Part shown: one piece after another, positions 9,474 through 18,178 of the stretch
How positions within the stretch are numbered: the stretch's first letter is position 1
Layout of the letters: every line of letters starts with the position of its first letter
Assembly (NCBI RefSeq): GCF_005405925.1
Contig: NZ_BJHV01000001.1
Location: 1 to 64,000 of the forward strand
Direction: 5' to 3'
Length of the DNA: 64,000 bases
DNA from: Streptomyces antimycoticus
Lineage (GTDB): Bacteria; Actinomycetota; Actinomycetes; Streptomycetales; Streptomycetaceae
Program-made: the position numbers and the translations under genes
Notes under the pieces: model-generated
Database searches by the model: none
What the model was told of the DNA's origin: nothing
What the model saw: the letters and a program-made list of their open reading frames with translations, nothing else

Positions 9474-11411
9474 TCAGCTCTCGGGTTCGCCGATGTAGGT
9501 GTTCGGCATAATGATCTGTTCGATGCCAGGAGATAGACGTGGTACTGGTACGGCCTGCGTGGAAATCACCTGTGCGCCAGTGGCTTGGGCGGCATCGGCA
9601 ATGTCACGGAGAACTTCGTGAACGACGTCGCTTGCGATTCCCTGCTGGAAGGGGTTGTCGAGCATGAGGAGTCCCGGGTACGGGCAGTCTTCCCCCAGGT
9701 CACTGGCCAGGAATAGTAGCGCCCTGCTGTAGGCGAGGAAGAACAGCACTCGGGCCTCGGCTCCGAGAACTTGGCTCCAGGGGCGGGTCCCGACGTAGAA
9801 GGTCAGGTCGTCCACGCTGATCGCCACGTTCCCTCCCACCCAGACATCATCGCGATGGCGGTTGAGGAATTCGTTCATCCGGTCAGCGAACAGGGCGCAG
9901 CGGTCGATGGGCGTTCTCCCTGTGGTGGGGGTTTCATCAAGTTGCTGCTTCAGTCGGTCCAGTCTGTCTTGGGCCGCCTGGCTCGTCTGCGTGGCGGCAG
10001 TCTTGCGGGTGAGCATCTGCTCGATGGCGGGCAGCGCCATGAGTTTTTGTTCTAGGACGGTGGTTTGGGCGGCCATCTCTTCGAGTCTGGCCATGAACGG
10101 TGCGAGGCGGGCGGCCCGGTCGACGTTCAGCTGCCTGGCGATGTCTTGATGGGTGCTCTGGGCATGGCGGTGGTCGGCCTTTGCTTGGTCGAGGTCGCGG
10201 CTGGTTCGGGCGATGACTTCCTGGAGGTCGTCGGCCTCTGCGGCCAGGGACCGCTTCTCCAGTTCTCCGCGTCGTCTGCGCTGGTCCTCTGTCACCGGCT
10301 GGGTGCATACGTAGCAGGTACCTTCGGGGTGTTCGCGATGGATGTCGATCTTCTGCTCGCAGGCAGGACACAGGCGCACCGGCAGGCTGTCGAAGATGTC
10401 GACGGAGGCTAGAAGGCGTTCCATACGGGCGATCTCTGCCCGAACCGTGTTGTGAGACTGCATGTGGGCAGTCAGGACCTGCTCGAGGCCGGCGGCGGTC
10501 TCGGCGGTGCTCGTGAGGTTCTGGGTCGCCTGCTCGTACTGCTGCGACAGGGTGGCGTCGTAGCCATGGCTCACTGCTCCGGCATCGCCTTCTTGGCGTC
10601 GTCCGGCAACAAGCTGCTCCACTTCGCTGGTCAGCTGGGAACGTTGCCTGACAACCGCGTCGAGCTCGGCCCGCAAGTCGGTTCTGATGGAGTTGACCTG
10701 CTGTTCGCTCCTGGGGGTGGGCAGATGCAGGTTCTCGCAGACGGCTGCGACGGCTCGGTCTGTGCTGTCATACACTTCTCGTTCGGCCGCCTGCGCCTGT
10801 GCGAGTCGGCGTTGTGCTGCCGCAAGCTCGAAGTCGTGGTTGCTGTACCTGGTCGGGGCGAAACCCAAGAGGTAGCTGATGACGGCTCGCCTCAGGAACT
10901 CTTGTTCCTTGTCAGCGAACTGAGTCCACGATTCCTCGTTGCGGTAGATGTGGCGCAGCACGCTGCGGAACGTCAGAGGTGTGAGCTCGGTGGCGGTGGT
11001 GGCCTGGATGCCTTTGGGAATACTAAGAATCGGCCAGCCAAGCTTGTGCAGGATGCGGTCGGAGAACTCGCCGACAGGGAATTCGTTGCCGTCCAGTACG
11101 ACCTTGTTCTGGCGCCCGTACTGGAGGCTGCGCCGGATTTCCGTTGGAGTGCCGTCCAGGGTCAGTTCGATGCTGACCTCTACGTACTCGTCGGCGACGG
11201 CCGCCTTCAGGGCCTCGGTCGGGCTGTCCCGGTTACCGAGACAGTAGTCGATGGCCTTGAGCGTGGTGGTCTTCGAGCTGTTCCTGACGCCAGACAGAAT
11301 GTTGAGGCCGGCGGTGTTGAACGCGTACGTATCCATCTCGCCCGACGTGTGCACCAGCGTGACCGACTCGACTCGCAGCCCTTTGCGGAAGGGTGTCGGC
11401 GGCGTCGTCAT
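9474..11411 (-). CDS. DUF3732 SMC-like ATPase of an ABC-3C system
   Basis: ATPase subunit (645 aa) of a three-component ABC (ABC-3C) conflict system. A degenerate P-loop (GVRNSSKTTT, Lys47), with Ser where the second Gly is usual, is followed by DYCLG, typical of DUF3732. A long coiled-coil middle contains a zinc-ribbon-like hinge with two CxxC pairs (CPACEQ ... CYVCTQ, about 345-365). The C-terminus has the ABC half with Walker B LLMLDNPFQQG and an ISTQ switch segment. Its ATG overlaps the stop of the middle component (ATGA). SMC-like ABC-3C ATPases are thought to sense unusual nucleic acid and unleash the partner effector. Confidence 0.85.
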   Translation of the reverse strand: MTTPPTPFRKGLRVESVTLVHTSGEMDTYAFNTAGLNILSGVRNSSKTTTLKAIDYCLGNRDSPTEALKAAVADEYVEVSIELTLDGTPTEIRRSLQYGRQNKVVLDGNEFPVGEFSDRILHKLGWPILSIPKGIQATTATELTPLTFRSVLRHIYRNEESWTQFADKEQEFLRRAVISYLLGFAPTRYSNHDFELAAAQRRLAQAQAAEREVYDSTDRAVAAVCENLHLPTPRSEQQVNSIRTDLRAELDAVVRQRSQLTSEVEQLVAGRRQEGDAGAVSHGYDATLSQQYEQATQNLTSTAETAAGLEQVLTAHMQSHNTVRAEIARMERLLASVDIFDSLPVRLCPACEQKIDIHREHPEGTCYVCTQPVTEDQRRRRGELEKRSLAAEADDLQEVIARTSRDLDQAKADHRHAQSTHQDIARQLNVDRAARLAPFMARLEEMAAQTTVLEQKLMALPAIEQMLTRKTAATQTSQAAQDRLDRLKQQLDETPTTGRTPIDRCALFADRMNEFLNRHRDDVWVGGNVAISVDDLTFYVGTRPWSQVLGAEARVLFFLAYSRALLFLASDLGEDCPYPGLLMLDNPFQQGIASDVVHEVLRDIADAAQATGAQVISTQAVPVPRLSPGIEQIIMPNTYIGEPES

Positions 11412-11989
11412 GGCCTGATCTCCTGGTGGTAGGCGAGGTCCGCTACTTCCTCGGGGAAGAGTTGGTAGACAAGGTTCTTCAGGTCGGTCCCGGACCACTG
11501 CGCCAGGTTGTCCCTCATGGCGCGGCATCGAGTGACGATGGGGTGGAACTCGTCCATGTCCGCCAGCGCTCCGGCCGCTCGCTTTCCGCCCGAGGTCAAG
11601 CGGACGCGCTCTGGTCTGTGGCTGGTGGTGATGGTGATGAGACCGCGGGCCATGAGGAAGGCCAGAAACTGGCGGTAGCGGGGATCCCAGGGACCGAACC
11701 GGTACCGGATCATCGGGGCCTCTACTTCCTCGGGCATCGATGCGCGAAAAGCGCCCTGTCCACTCAGGGTGTCGGCGAGTTCCGTGTGCGCTCGCTCGAG
11801 GAAAGCCGGGTAGCGCAGGAAGAAGTCGAGCTTCGCGAGCTTGGTGCGGCCGGCGATATGAGGACCGGGGGCGCTGCCGCACTCGGCAACCAGGAGCAGT
11901 AACCGAGAGGCGTGAAAGTCTGGCGAGTCGTCGGGGTCCCATGGCCGGTGAGGCGGCGGGACGGCGCTCGCGCCGATGCTATGAAGCAT
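11408..11989 (-). CDS. ABC-3C system middle component 2 (MC2)-like protein
   Basis: A 193-aa protein between the nuclease and the DUF3732 ATPase. The TKLAKLDFFLRYPAFL segment followed by MIRYRFGPWDPRYRQFLAFL is the recognisable core of ABC-3C middle components, a winged-helix-like fold that bridges ATPase and effector. The chosen start (11989) overlaps the nuclease stop by 11 bases; an in-frame ATG at 12028 is possible but would overlap by 50 bases. The 3' end overlaps the ATPase start by 4 bases, so the three genes form one coupled operon. Confidence 0.8.
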   Translation of the reverse strand: MLHSIGASAVPPPHRPWDPDDSPDFHASRLLLLVAECGSAPGPHIAGRTKLAKLDFFLRYPAFLERAHTELADTLSGQGAFRASMPEEVEAPMIRYRFGPWDPRYRQFLAFLMARGLITITTSHRPERVRLTSGGKRAAGALADMDEFHPIVTRCRAMRDNLAQWSGTDLKNLVYQLFPEEVADLAYHQEIRP

Positions 11990-13064
11990 CGGCGTACCGG
12001 TTCTGACAGCGCGCGGTGACGTCCGCAAGTACGGCGTGAGCTCGAGCGAGGGACACTGTGCCGCTACTCACCGCGGGGAGGCCTTCCACGCGGGTCAGGG
12101 TCTCGAAGTATGCCTCTGAGCCGGCAGGGATGCGTCCGGCGCGTCGTTCAGCCATGACGCGTGAGCAGATGGCGTGGACTTCGTCGGCGAAGGCGTCCAT
12201 CGCCTCGCGGGCTGGACCGAGGCTGGCACGCCAGGCACGACGGTACTTCAGCGCGTTGTCCAGATGCCCTGCCGCCTCGTCTGCCGGAACTCCGGCGACC
12301 GCGAGCTTGTCAGTGAGTTTCGTGAGAGGCGCAGTGCTTCCGTCCGGCTTTCGCCCGGTGGCCCGTGTAATCGCTTCATGGAGCATGTCTTGGAAGTCAC
12401 GGGTGCCCACTTTGCGTGGCACTGGAGCAAGCGCATCGCGTGCAATGCGAACTCCGAGCCAGACCAGGACGTCTTCGATGTCAGTAGTCAAGGGCGGCTG
12501 CCCCAAGATCTTGGTCACGATCGGTCCGAGCCGACGTAGAGCCCTGTCCTCAACCTGCTCGATCGTGCGGCCCTCAACAAGGACCTCTAGACGGTCGACG
12601 CACCAGCCGATGTCGCGGCCTTCGGGAATATCCACGCCTTTGAGCCGAACAATGATGTCATCACGTATCTTCAACGGGACAGGACCACGCTGCTGTCCGC
12701 GATCGACGACGAACGCATGGAAGTCGACGTGCGGACTCTCGTTGACGATGAAGGTGAACCGAGTCTCGGCTGGAAGAGGTTTCCCGAGGAACAGCTTTCC
12801 CAAGTAGCTCGTCTCTGGCTTCTTCGGAATGTCCGGTGCACACACGTTGGCGACACTGTGCCGCTTGCCGACTTCTTCGATGGTCTTCACCTGGCGGTAT
12901 GCGGGCGCGTCACCGTTTCTACAGACGATGTCTTCCAGGTCCTCCCAAGAGACCTGAGTCCACATGCCCTCATGCATGTCGAGGCAGTCCAGAAGCGTCA
13001 CCGCGTCTTGGTAGGCGAAGCCGCGCCGACTTCGGCGTCCGCCGTCAGCCGGCGCTGCAGACAT
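11979..13064 (-). CDS. DUF4297-type (Cap4-like) nuclease effector of the ABC-3C system
   Basis: First gene of the ABC-3C operon, 361 aa. The N-terminus has the GFAYQDAVTLL opening, then WEDLEDIVC (about 38-48) and RQVKT (about 56-60), which together give the E/D...QxK pattern of PD-(D/E)xK-fold DUF4297 nucleases. The remaining helical part probably contacts the other subunits or ligand. The start at 13064 is the first ATG of a continuous frame. In family terms it should be the DNA-cutting toxin held in check by the SMC-like ATPase; no activity can be read from the sequence alone. Confidence 0.8.
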   Translation of the reverse strand: MSAAPADGGRRSRRGFAYQDAVTLLDCLDMHEGMWTQVSWEDLEDIVCRNGDAPAYRQVKTIEEVGKRHSVANVCAPDIPKKPETSYLGKLFLGKPLPAETRFTFIVNESPHVDFHAFVVDRGQQRGPVPLKIRDDIIVRLKGVDIPEGRDIGWCVDRLEVLVEGRTIEQVEDRALRRLGPIVTKILGQPPLTTDIEDVLVWLGVRIARDALAPVPRKVGTRDFQDMLHEAITRATGRKPDGSTAPLTKLTDKLAVAGVPADEAAGHLDNALKYRRAWRASLGPAREAMDAFADEVHAICSRVMAERRAGRIPAGSEAYFETLTRVEGLPAVSSGTVSLARAHAVLADVTARCQNRYADAS

Positions 13065-13324
13065 CGGCGCCCCGATGAGTCAGGCGCCCGTAAGGCGACA
13101 CAGAACTGGCTGACGACCCTGTGGCTCGCACCCACACCCCCTAGATCATCCAAGGCGGCCAAGTACACCACCGAGTAACAGAGTGTGGCAATAGGCATGA
13201 CGTTCAGCGACATAGTTACCCACCCCACTGCCCTTGATGGTCGTTGCCTCCAAGCGGTTCAGTCGTTCACGGAGGGCCCGGATCAGGCGGGCGCAGTTCT
13301 AGACGCAGCACACGGCGCCCTAAC

Positions 13325-13750
13325 GTGACGGCGTTCGTGGTGCGGCGGTTCGTCGACCGCGGCCTGCTGGTCGACTTGAGCGCGATCCCGGACGGGACGC
13401 TGCACCACCCCGACCAGGTCGCGGAGGTCTGCCGCCGCGAGGACCTGGCGCACCTGGTCGCCGCCGACACCCCGCTCGGACCCGAGCAGGCCGCCCGGCT
13501 ACGGGTGCGCCGTGCCGACTTCGACCACATGGTGCGGCTCGGCTGGGTCCGCTCCCCGCAGTCGATCGAGGCCCGCTTCGGCACCAGCCGGGCCAGGGCC
13601 GTCGACGTCGCGCTCTACACCACGGCGTCCGTCGGCGCGGTCATCCCCACACACTCCGAGGTCGACTGGGAGCACCTGCGCGCGGTGGAGAAAGGCCGGC
13701 GCTCGCCGCTCGCCTCCCTGCGCCCGGCACCCGCGCCCACACCCGCCTGA
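13325..13750 (+). CDS. Conserved hypothetical protein, possibly a C-terminal fragment
   Basis: The GTG at 13325 begins a 141-aa protein with good coding character (VTAFVVRRFVDRGLLVDLSA, later RADFDHMVRLGWVRSP, VDVALYTT, SEVDWEHLRAVEKGRR). I do not recognise the family. The central LGWVRSPQSIEARFG stretch looks like a helix-turn-helix, so DNA binding is possible. The abrupt start in mid-sheet and the lack of a ribosome site suggest a truncated protein brought here by rearrangement next to the transposon end. A Pro/Ala-rich tail ends it. Confidence 0.5.
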   Translation: MTAFVVRRFVDRGLLVDLSAIPDGTLHHPDQVAEVCRREDLAHLVAADTPLGPEQAARLRVRRADFDHMVRLGWVRSPQSIEARFGTSRARAVDVALYTTASVGAVIPTHSEVDWEHLRAVEKGRRSPLASLRPAPAPTPA

Positions 13751-13772
13751 GCTTGCGGGCGCCCGTCCAGCG

Positions 13773-13850
13773 CTACGTCGGTGCTCCCCCTCCCGCCGCG
13801 TCCCAGCCATCCAGGAAAGCGGCCAGGGCGCGGCGTCGATCTCGTGCGTG
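13773..13850 (-). pseudogene. C-terminal remnant paralogous to the gene at 14878-15255
   Basis: On the minus strand the last residues before a TAG read RDRRRALAAFLDGWDAAGG, closely matching EEQRRALADFFDGWGAAGG at the end of the hypothetical gene at 14878-15255. Nothing upstream in the same frame matches, so only the C-terminal coding end was duplicated or retained. Confidence 0.5.
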
Positions 13851-14330
13851 TGGGGCTGCAACGCGGTGGTGCAACGCAGGACGTGAGAGCCGGGTCAGCC
13901 TGAATCCGCAGGTCAGGGGTGCAACGCGCCCCCTGTGTTGCAGGCCGCGGCGGTCCCTGGTGTCACTCGCCCGGGTGATCTTGCCGGAGCCGTGGGGTGG
14001 CGTCGCGCGTGGGCGACGCCGACGTGGTTGGCTGCCTCCCGGACGAGGCCGGGCCACGCTGGCGGTCGTCTGGGGCGTGAGGGACGGCGGTTTCACAGCC
14101 GCAGCGCGAGGAGCCAGGAGGCGGCCGAACTCCGGGAGTTGTGACCCGGGAGAAGTGGCAGCGTGTCCCGAAGCCCCCATGGTGCGTCACGCTCACCCGG
14201 TCGTTCAGCAGACGGCCGAGACAAAGACAAGCAGGTGGCGAGCCCCGGTGCCCGTGCGTGAACGGCCAGCTAGCCGCCCGCGCGCAGGAGACGCGAAGCC
14301 CCGTGGCGGTCTTCGGCTACGCGTACGAGC

Positions 14331-14368
14331 CGGGCCCGGCCCTCCGCTCCGTCGGAGGACCGGGCCCG
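14331..14368. terminator. Large GC-rich hairpin, terminator-like
   Basis: A 16-base arm (14331-14346) pairs with 14353-14368 with one mismatch around a 6-base loop. There is no T tract, as is usual for Streptomyces terminators. It lies in a gene-poor stretch ahead of the gene at 14482, so it may insulate that gene. Confidence 0.5.
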
Positions 14369-14481
14369 TGCCGTATGCCGGCCCCGGTCGGCTGATCTTC
14401 CCCGAAGTCCCCTCCCCCGGTGATCTGGAAGCAGCAGAATCGGGGCGCCGACACAGCCGCAGTACGGGAGGGCAAGGGCTC

Positions 14482-14829
14482 ATGGGGATGCAGGACGTGT
14501 GGGTACGGGCGCAGAGCATCATCTCCGGCAGCCGGACGGTACGCGCGGACACCATCGTGCAGGTCAAGTGGGACCGCCAGTCGTCCCAGTACCTCGCCAT
14601 AGTGGTCACCGGCGGCGACGAGGTCCACCACCAGGTGCGCCCCCACGGCGCCCAGCCGCTCGCGGAGAAGGACGGCACCGCGCTGGCCGAGGGGCTGCTG
14701 TCCGCCATGGCCGCGTCCGCAGCTCTCCCGGGCAGTCACCTCCTGATCCTTCACGAGGTAGGCGATGTCGCTCCGAACGGCACCGGCCTGCAGTGGTGCC
14801 GCACCACCATGAACAGCACCGGTGAATAA
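14482..14829 (+). CDS. Conserved hypothetical protein
   Basis: A 115-aa cytoplasmic-looking protein (MGMQDVWVRAQSIISGSRTV ...). A beta-rich first half with DTIVQVKWDR and YLAIVVTGGDEVHHQV is followed by a helix (LAEGLLSAMAASAALPG) and a final strand. The family is not recognised. The start at 14482 is preceded by a purine-rich GGGAGGGCAAGGG. The stop is followed directly by a 6-bp GC hairpin, so it is probably a single-gene unit. Confidence 0.6.
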   Translation: MGMQDVWVRAQSIISGSRTVRADTIVQVKWDRQSSQYLAIVVTGGDEVHHQVRPHGAQPLAEKDGTALAEGLLSAMAASAALPGSHLLILHEVGDVAPNGTGLQWCRTTMNSTGE

Positions 14830-14845
14830 CCCGTCCCCTGACGGG
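14830..14845 (+). terminator. Short hairpin directly after the 14482-14829 gene
   Basis: CCCGTC (14830-14835) pairs with GACGGG (14840-14845) around a CCCT loop, starting immediately after the stop codon. Confidence 0.45.
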
Positions 14846-14877
14846 CACCGGGCCACGCTCACCGGCCCCACTGCCGG

Positions 14878-15255
14878 TCAGTCAGACGTTCCGCCCGCCG
14901 CGCCCCAGCCGTCGAAGAAGTCGGCCAGGGCGCGGCGCTGTTCTTCCTCGCGGGCGATCTGCTGCGCGAGCACTTGGCGGTCGACGTACGGTTCGACGGC
15001 GGCGAGGACCAAGCGCTGCAGTTCGTCCGGCTCCAGCGCCTCCACCTCCCACTGCACCGGATGCTGAGGGTCGAAGCCGTAGCGGGCGGCCAAGGCCGGC
15101 CATCTCGGGTCGCCGTGCTTACCCTCGGCCGACAGCAGTTCGTACTCGATGGTCTGCTCGCGAGTCAGCAGGACCCGGGCGGACTTCGCTCCAGCAGCCC
15201 TCGGTGCGCCGGACCCAGTCCCGTTCGATCTCCGCCCCGCTCGCATCGAAGTCAC
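14878..15255 (-). CDS. Conserved hypothetical protein
   Basis: A 125-aa protein of unknown function. After a basic N-terminus, LLTREQTIEYELLSAEGKHG and a helical segment (PDELQRLVLAAVEPYVDRQV, then AQQIAREEEQRRALADFFDG) give strong coding character; the C-terminal third is probably one long amphipathic helix. A second copy of its last 20 or so codons lies at 13773-13850. The start could be the internal position just before the LLTREQ region rather than 15255. Confidence 0.6.
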   Translation of the reverse strand: MTSMRAGRRSNGTGSGAPRAAGAKSARVLLTREQTIEYELLSAEGKHGDPRWPALAARYGFDPQHPVQWEVEALEPDELQRLVLAAVEPYVDRQVLAQQIAREEEQRRALADFFDGWGAAGGTSD

Positions 15256-15407
15256 CGACGTTTCTCCGGGGCGCCGCGAGCGTGCGGTTCGAGTTCTCGC
15301 AGCTCAGAAGCGGTCGAGACGACCATAGCGTGCGCAACAGGTGTGGTGCACGGAGCCTGAAAGGAAGAATCACTCGGCGGGAGGCTGGCCGCGTTCGGGC
15401 CGCCCGT

Positions 15408-16112
15408 TCACGGGTGTGAGTAGTTGTCGAAGGCGGGTGGTCTGCCGCCCCGGCTGCCGCGCCGCCTGCGGTGGGCGGCCTGGTCGGCCGGAACGGGGAT
15501 CACGGCCCGGATGCCGCGTCTGCGCAGATGGTGGCGGATGGCGCGGGAGGAGTAGGCCTTGTCGGCCAGGACCATATCGGGGCGGGTGCGGGGACGCCCG
15601 GTGGCCCGTGGGACGCGGATGGCGGCCATCCCCGGCTATAAGGCGGGGGCGTCACCGGCCTGTCCGGCGGTGAGGCGGAAAGCCAGAGGCCGGCAGTTGC
15701 CGTCGGCCGCCAGGTGGATCTTCGTGGTCAGCCCGCCGCGGGAGCGTCCGATGGCGTGATCGGCCGGCTCGCCGGCCGGGGCCCCTTTTTGCGGGCCCCG
15801 GCGGTGGGCACGCACGATCGTGGAGTCGACCGCGACCGCCCATTGCAGGTCCTCATCGGCGTCGGCCCGGGCGACCAGGGCGGTGAAGGCCCGTTCCCAG
15901 GTACCGTCCAGGGCCCACATCCGCAGCCGGTTGTAGACACCTCTCCAGTTGCCGTACTTCTCCGGCAGGTGGACCCACTGCGTCCCGGTCCGGAACTTGA
16001 AGGCGATCGCGTCGATCACCTGCCGGTGATCCCGCCAGCGGCCACCCCGCCTCGGCGTCCGGTCCGGCAACAACGGCTCAATCCGCGCCCACTGCACATC
16101 GGTTAACGGCAC
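15408..16112 (-). pseudogene. IS5-family transposase remnant (stop codon inside, C-terminus lost)
   Basis: MPLTDVQWARIEPLLPDRTP and the VAVDSTIVRAH (first catalytic Asp) and VLADKAYSSRAIR (second Asp) motifs identify an IS5/IS427-type DDE transposase. An in-frame TAG interrupts it at 15636-15638 (GDAPAL, stop, then MAAIRVPR in the same frame). The protein then stops at RGGRPPAFDNYSHP, before the segment that carries the catalytic Glu. No matching terminal repeats were seen, so this is a dead fragment. It is a different IS from the intact IS5-type copy at 42.5 kb. Confidence 0.8.
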
Positions 16113-16149
16113 ACCCGGCCTAACGATCGGATGATCCGAACGAAATGGC

Positions 16150-17625
16150 CTAACCGTGGTGGTTCTGCGGCCCGGCGGAGACCGCGGCCTTGCGGGAGGC
16201 TGCGGCGAGCCAGGGCCGGATGGAGCCGTCGTTGGTGAGGTCGGCGCGGTAGGCCAGCGCCACGGTCACGTAGCGGTGGACTCTCTGGCTGTACCGCCAT
16301 CGGAAGCTGCGGTGGACCTTGTCGGGACAGGGGGCAAGGCCGCCCCCGTCGCGGGCGCTCCAGATGGTGAGGCGCCAGGCCCCACCCCCGTCGCCCAGGT
16401 ACCCGTGCGCGTCCCGGGCCGTCGCCGCGTCGGGGAACACGAAGACCTGGATGGAGACGTAGACGGGGTTCTCGGGCGTGGCGTGGGGACCGGGCTGCTC
16501 CGCGTAGACGCCGACGACCACTTCGGTACAGTCACGGCGCGCGAGTTCCCCGGCCAGGTCGCTGGGGCCCGCTTCACTGGAGAGGCGGGTGTCCTCGGCG
16601 ATCCGCGCGAACTCGATGTCCAAGTCGTTGGTGAACCGCCGCGGCAGCAGGGCGTCCGCGGTGAACGGCGTCTCGTCGGTGGAGGCGCTTTTCCAGGAGT
16701 CGGGAGAGGGCGGCCGAGGCGCCTGTCGGGTGTCGTCCATCAGGCGGGTGCGCGGGGGCGGGGGCATCGCCGCGGTGGGAGCTTCCGCTGCCGCGCACGA
16801 CGCCAGGAGTGCCTGAAGCCGCTGCTGGACCTGCTCTGCCGACTGGGGGCGCCGGTCGGGATCGCGCTCCAGTAGTTCGGTGACGAGCGCGGTCACCTCC
16901 GGCGGCAGGCCGGGGCGGAACGCGTCGAGGGGCGGGGCCTCCTCGTCGAGCTTGCGCCGCACGACCGCGATGCTGTTGTGCCCAGTGAAGGGCGGCCGGC
17001 CGGCGAGCATCGCGAAGAGCATCCCACCGAGTGCGTACAGGTCGGAGCGTTCGTCGCCGCGTTCCGTGAGGAACTGCTCCGGTGCGCCGAACTCCGGCGT
17101 TCCGGCCGGGGTCAGTTGGGAGGAGCGCGCCACGGTGAACGCGGCCTGGACGAACCCGGCGATCCCGAAGTCGATGACCTTCACCAGCCCGTCGCCGGTG
17201 ACGATGACGTTGTGGGGCTTGATGTCGTAATGGATGACCTGGGCCCGGTGGGCGGCCTCCAGCGCGGCGCAGACGCTGCTGGCGATGGCCACGGCACGCG
17301 TCAGGGGGAAAGGACTCTCAGCCTGGAGCCGTGCTGTGAGCGTCTGGCCGTCGACCTTCTCCATGACCAGGAACAACACGTCGTCGTGGATGCCCCGGTC
17401 GTACAGGGCGGCGACGTTGGGGTGGACGATCTGGGCAGCGGCCACCGCCTCGCGCTCGAACCGCCGGGGCAGGTCAGCCTGGGCAATCCCGTCGAGATCC
17501 AGCAGCTTGAGCGCGACCTCACGGTGGAGCACGCGATCCCGCGCGGCCCACACCTCGCCCATGCCACCGCGGCCCAGACGGCCGATCAGCTCGTAACGGT
17601 CCGCGATCAGCTTTCCCCGCTCCAC
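16150..17625 (-). CDS. Soluble Ser/Thr protein kinase (PknB-like)
   Basis: The kinase domain spans about residues 9-280: glycine loop GRLGRGGMGEVW, ATP-binding Lys40, catalytic loop IHYDIKPHNV (HYD in place of the usual HRD), DFG as IDFGIAG and the APE motif as FGAPEQF. HYD replaces the Arg that normally docks the phosphorylated activation loop, so activation may be constitutive or regulated differently. A Pro-rich linker (about 300-335) leads to a C-terminal domain of about 150 aa that I do not recognise. No transmembrane segment is visible, so unlike PknB it is cytoplasmic. The GTG at 17625 (VERGKLIADRYELIGRLG) fits family starts better than the in-frame ATG at 17721. Confidence 0.85.
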   Translation of the reverse strand: MERGKLIADRYELIGRLGRGGMGEVWAARDRVLHREVALKLLDLDGIAQADLPRRFEREAVAAAQIVHPNVAALYDRGIHDDVLFLVMEKVDGQTLTARLQAESPFPLTRAVAIASSVCAALEAAHRAQVIHYDIKPHNVIVTGDGLVKVIDFGIAGFVQAAFTVARSSQLTPAGTPEFGAPEQFLTERGDERSDLYALGGMLFAMLAGRPPFTGHNSIAVVRRKLDEEAPPLDAFRPGLPPEVTALVTELLERDPDRRPQSAEQVQQRLQALLASCAAAEAPTAAMPPPPRTRLMDDTRQAPRPPSPDSWKSASTDETPFTADALLPRRFTNDLDIEFARIAEDTRLSSEAGPSDLAGELARRDCTEVVVGVYAEQPGPHATPENPVYVSIQVFVFPDAATARDAHGYLGDGGGAWRLTIWSARDGGGLAPCPDKVHRSFRWRYSQRVHRYVTVALAYRADLTNDGSIRPWLAAASRKAAVSAGPQNHHG

Positions 17626-18111
17626 GGGGTCAGCATACGAGACGCCTCCCCGGAGAAGCAGGCAATGCCGAACTCCTCGCCGATGCGTACCAGTTGAGGG
17701 ACCATGCCGGCCGTCTCGCACCGCAGCTGCAGCCGGACGGGCTGGCCCTCCTGGCTCTCGACGCGGTAGTCGTCGACCGCCGCTTCCACGGCCGTCCAGA
17801 AGTCGTCGGGGCCGAGGAAGGAGGGTGGGGCGTCCACGGCGATCTGGGTGTCGTCGCGGATCACGTCCCAGGGGATGCGTCCTGAGCGGCGGGCCATGCC
17901 GACGTACTCACACATCCGCTTGTAGTCGCGCTCGGTCTTCTCCAGCACGCCGTCGCTCAGGAGCACGTAGAACAGCTGGCGGAGCGAGACGGGCAGGTGG
18001 TCGCGATAGCGGTCGAGGACGGCGTCGACCGCGGTCAGCACCCGGAGTGTCTCCCGCTTGGGCCGCCAGTGCGGCGTGCGGGGGCGGCCCGCGGGGGCGC
18101 TTGTTCGGCAT
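17607..18111 (-). pseudogene. Truncated conserved actinobacterial protein of unknown function
   Basis: The frame shows RPRTPHWRPKRETLRVLTAV, LPVSLRQLFYVLLSDGVLEK and GRIPWDVIRDDTQI, a protein type seen around mobile and plasmid loci in Streptomyces, whose exact role I do not know. The natural start is probably the ATG at 18111 (MPNKRPRG), but it lies one frame off; one C missing in the run near 18085-18100 would restore it. The 3' end breaks off at EFGIACFSGEAS and ends inside the kinase start region, so the C-terminal half seems lost. It lies 67 bases downstream of the DUF6262-like gene and may have been part of that operon. Confidence 0.55.
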
Positions 18112-18178
18112 GGTGGCCTCCCGCATTCAAGAGTCCGCCATGGCGTCCTTTCGCTCAAGAGGCCGGTGACCTGGGGCT

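Larger units (their letters stand above)
1..13212. mobile_element. Tn7-like (TniA/TniB/TniQ) transposon with defence-type cargo; left end outside window
   Basis: Consecutive tniA, tniB and tniQ-type genes are followed by a HhH/HEPN fusion, a small HA-domain protein and a three-gene ABC-3C cassette on the other strand. Tn7-like elements normally carry cargo inside the ends next to their transposition genes, so I infer one unit. The right boundary is a guess: at 13208-13212 the plus strand ends a stretch in CGACA, so the minus strand would begin TGTCGCTGAACG, the TGTCG-type terminus common in this transposon group. I could not see a partner end or clear repeats, and the left end is upstream of base 1. 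Confidence 0.45.

Noticed and set aside
17970..18110. Reading MPNKRPRGPPPHAALAAQAG as a separate small gene
   Set aside because: Better explained as the true start of the 17.6-18.1 kb gene put out of frame by one missing C.
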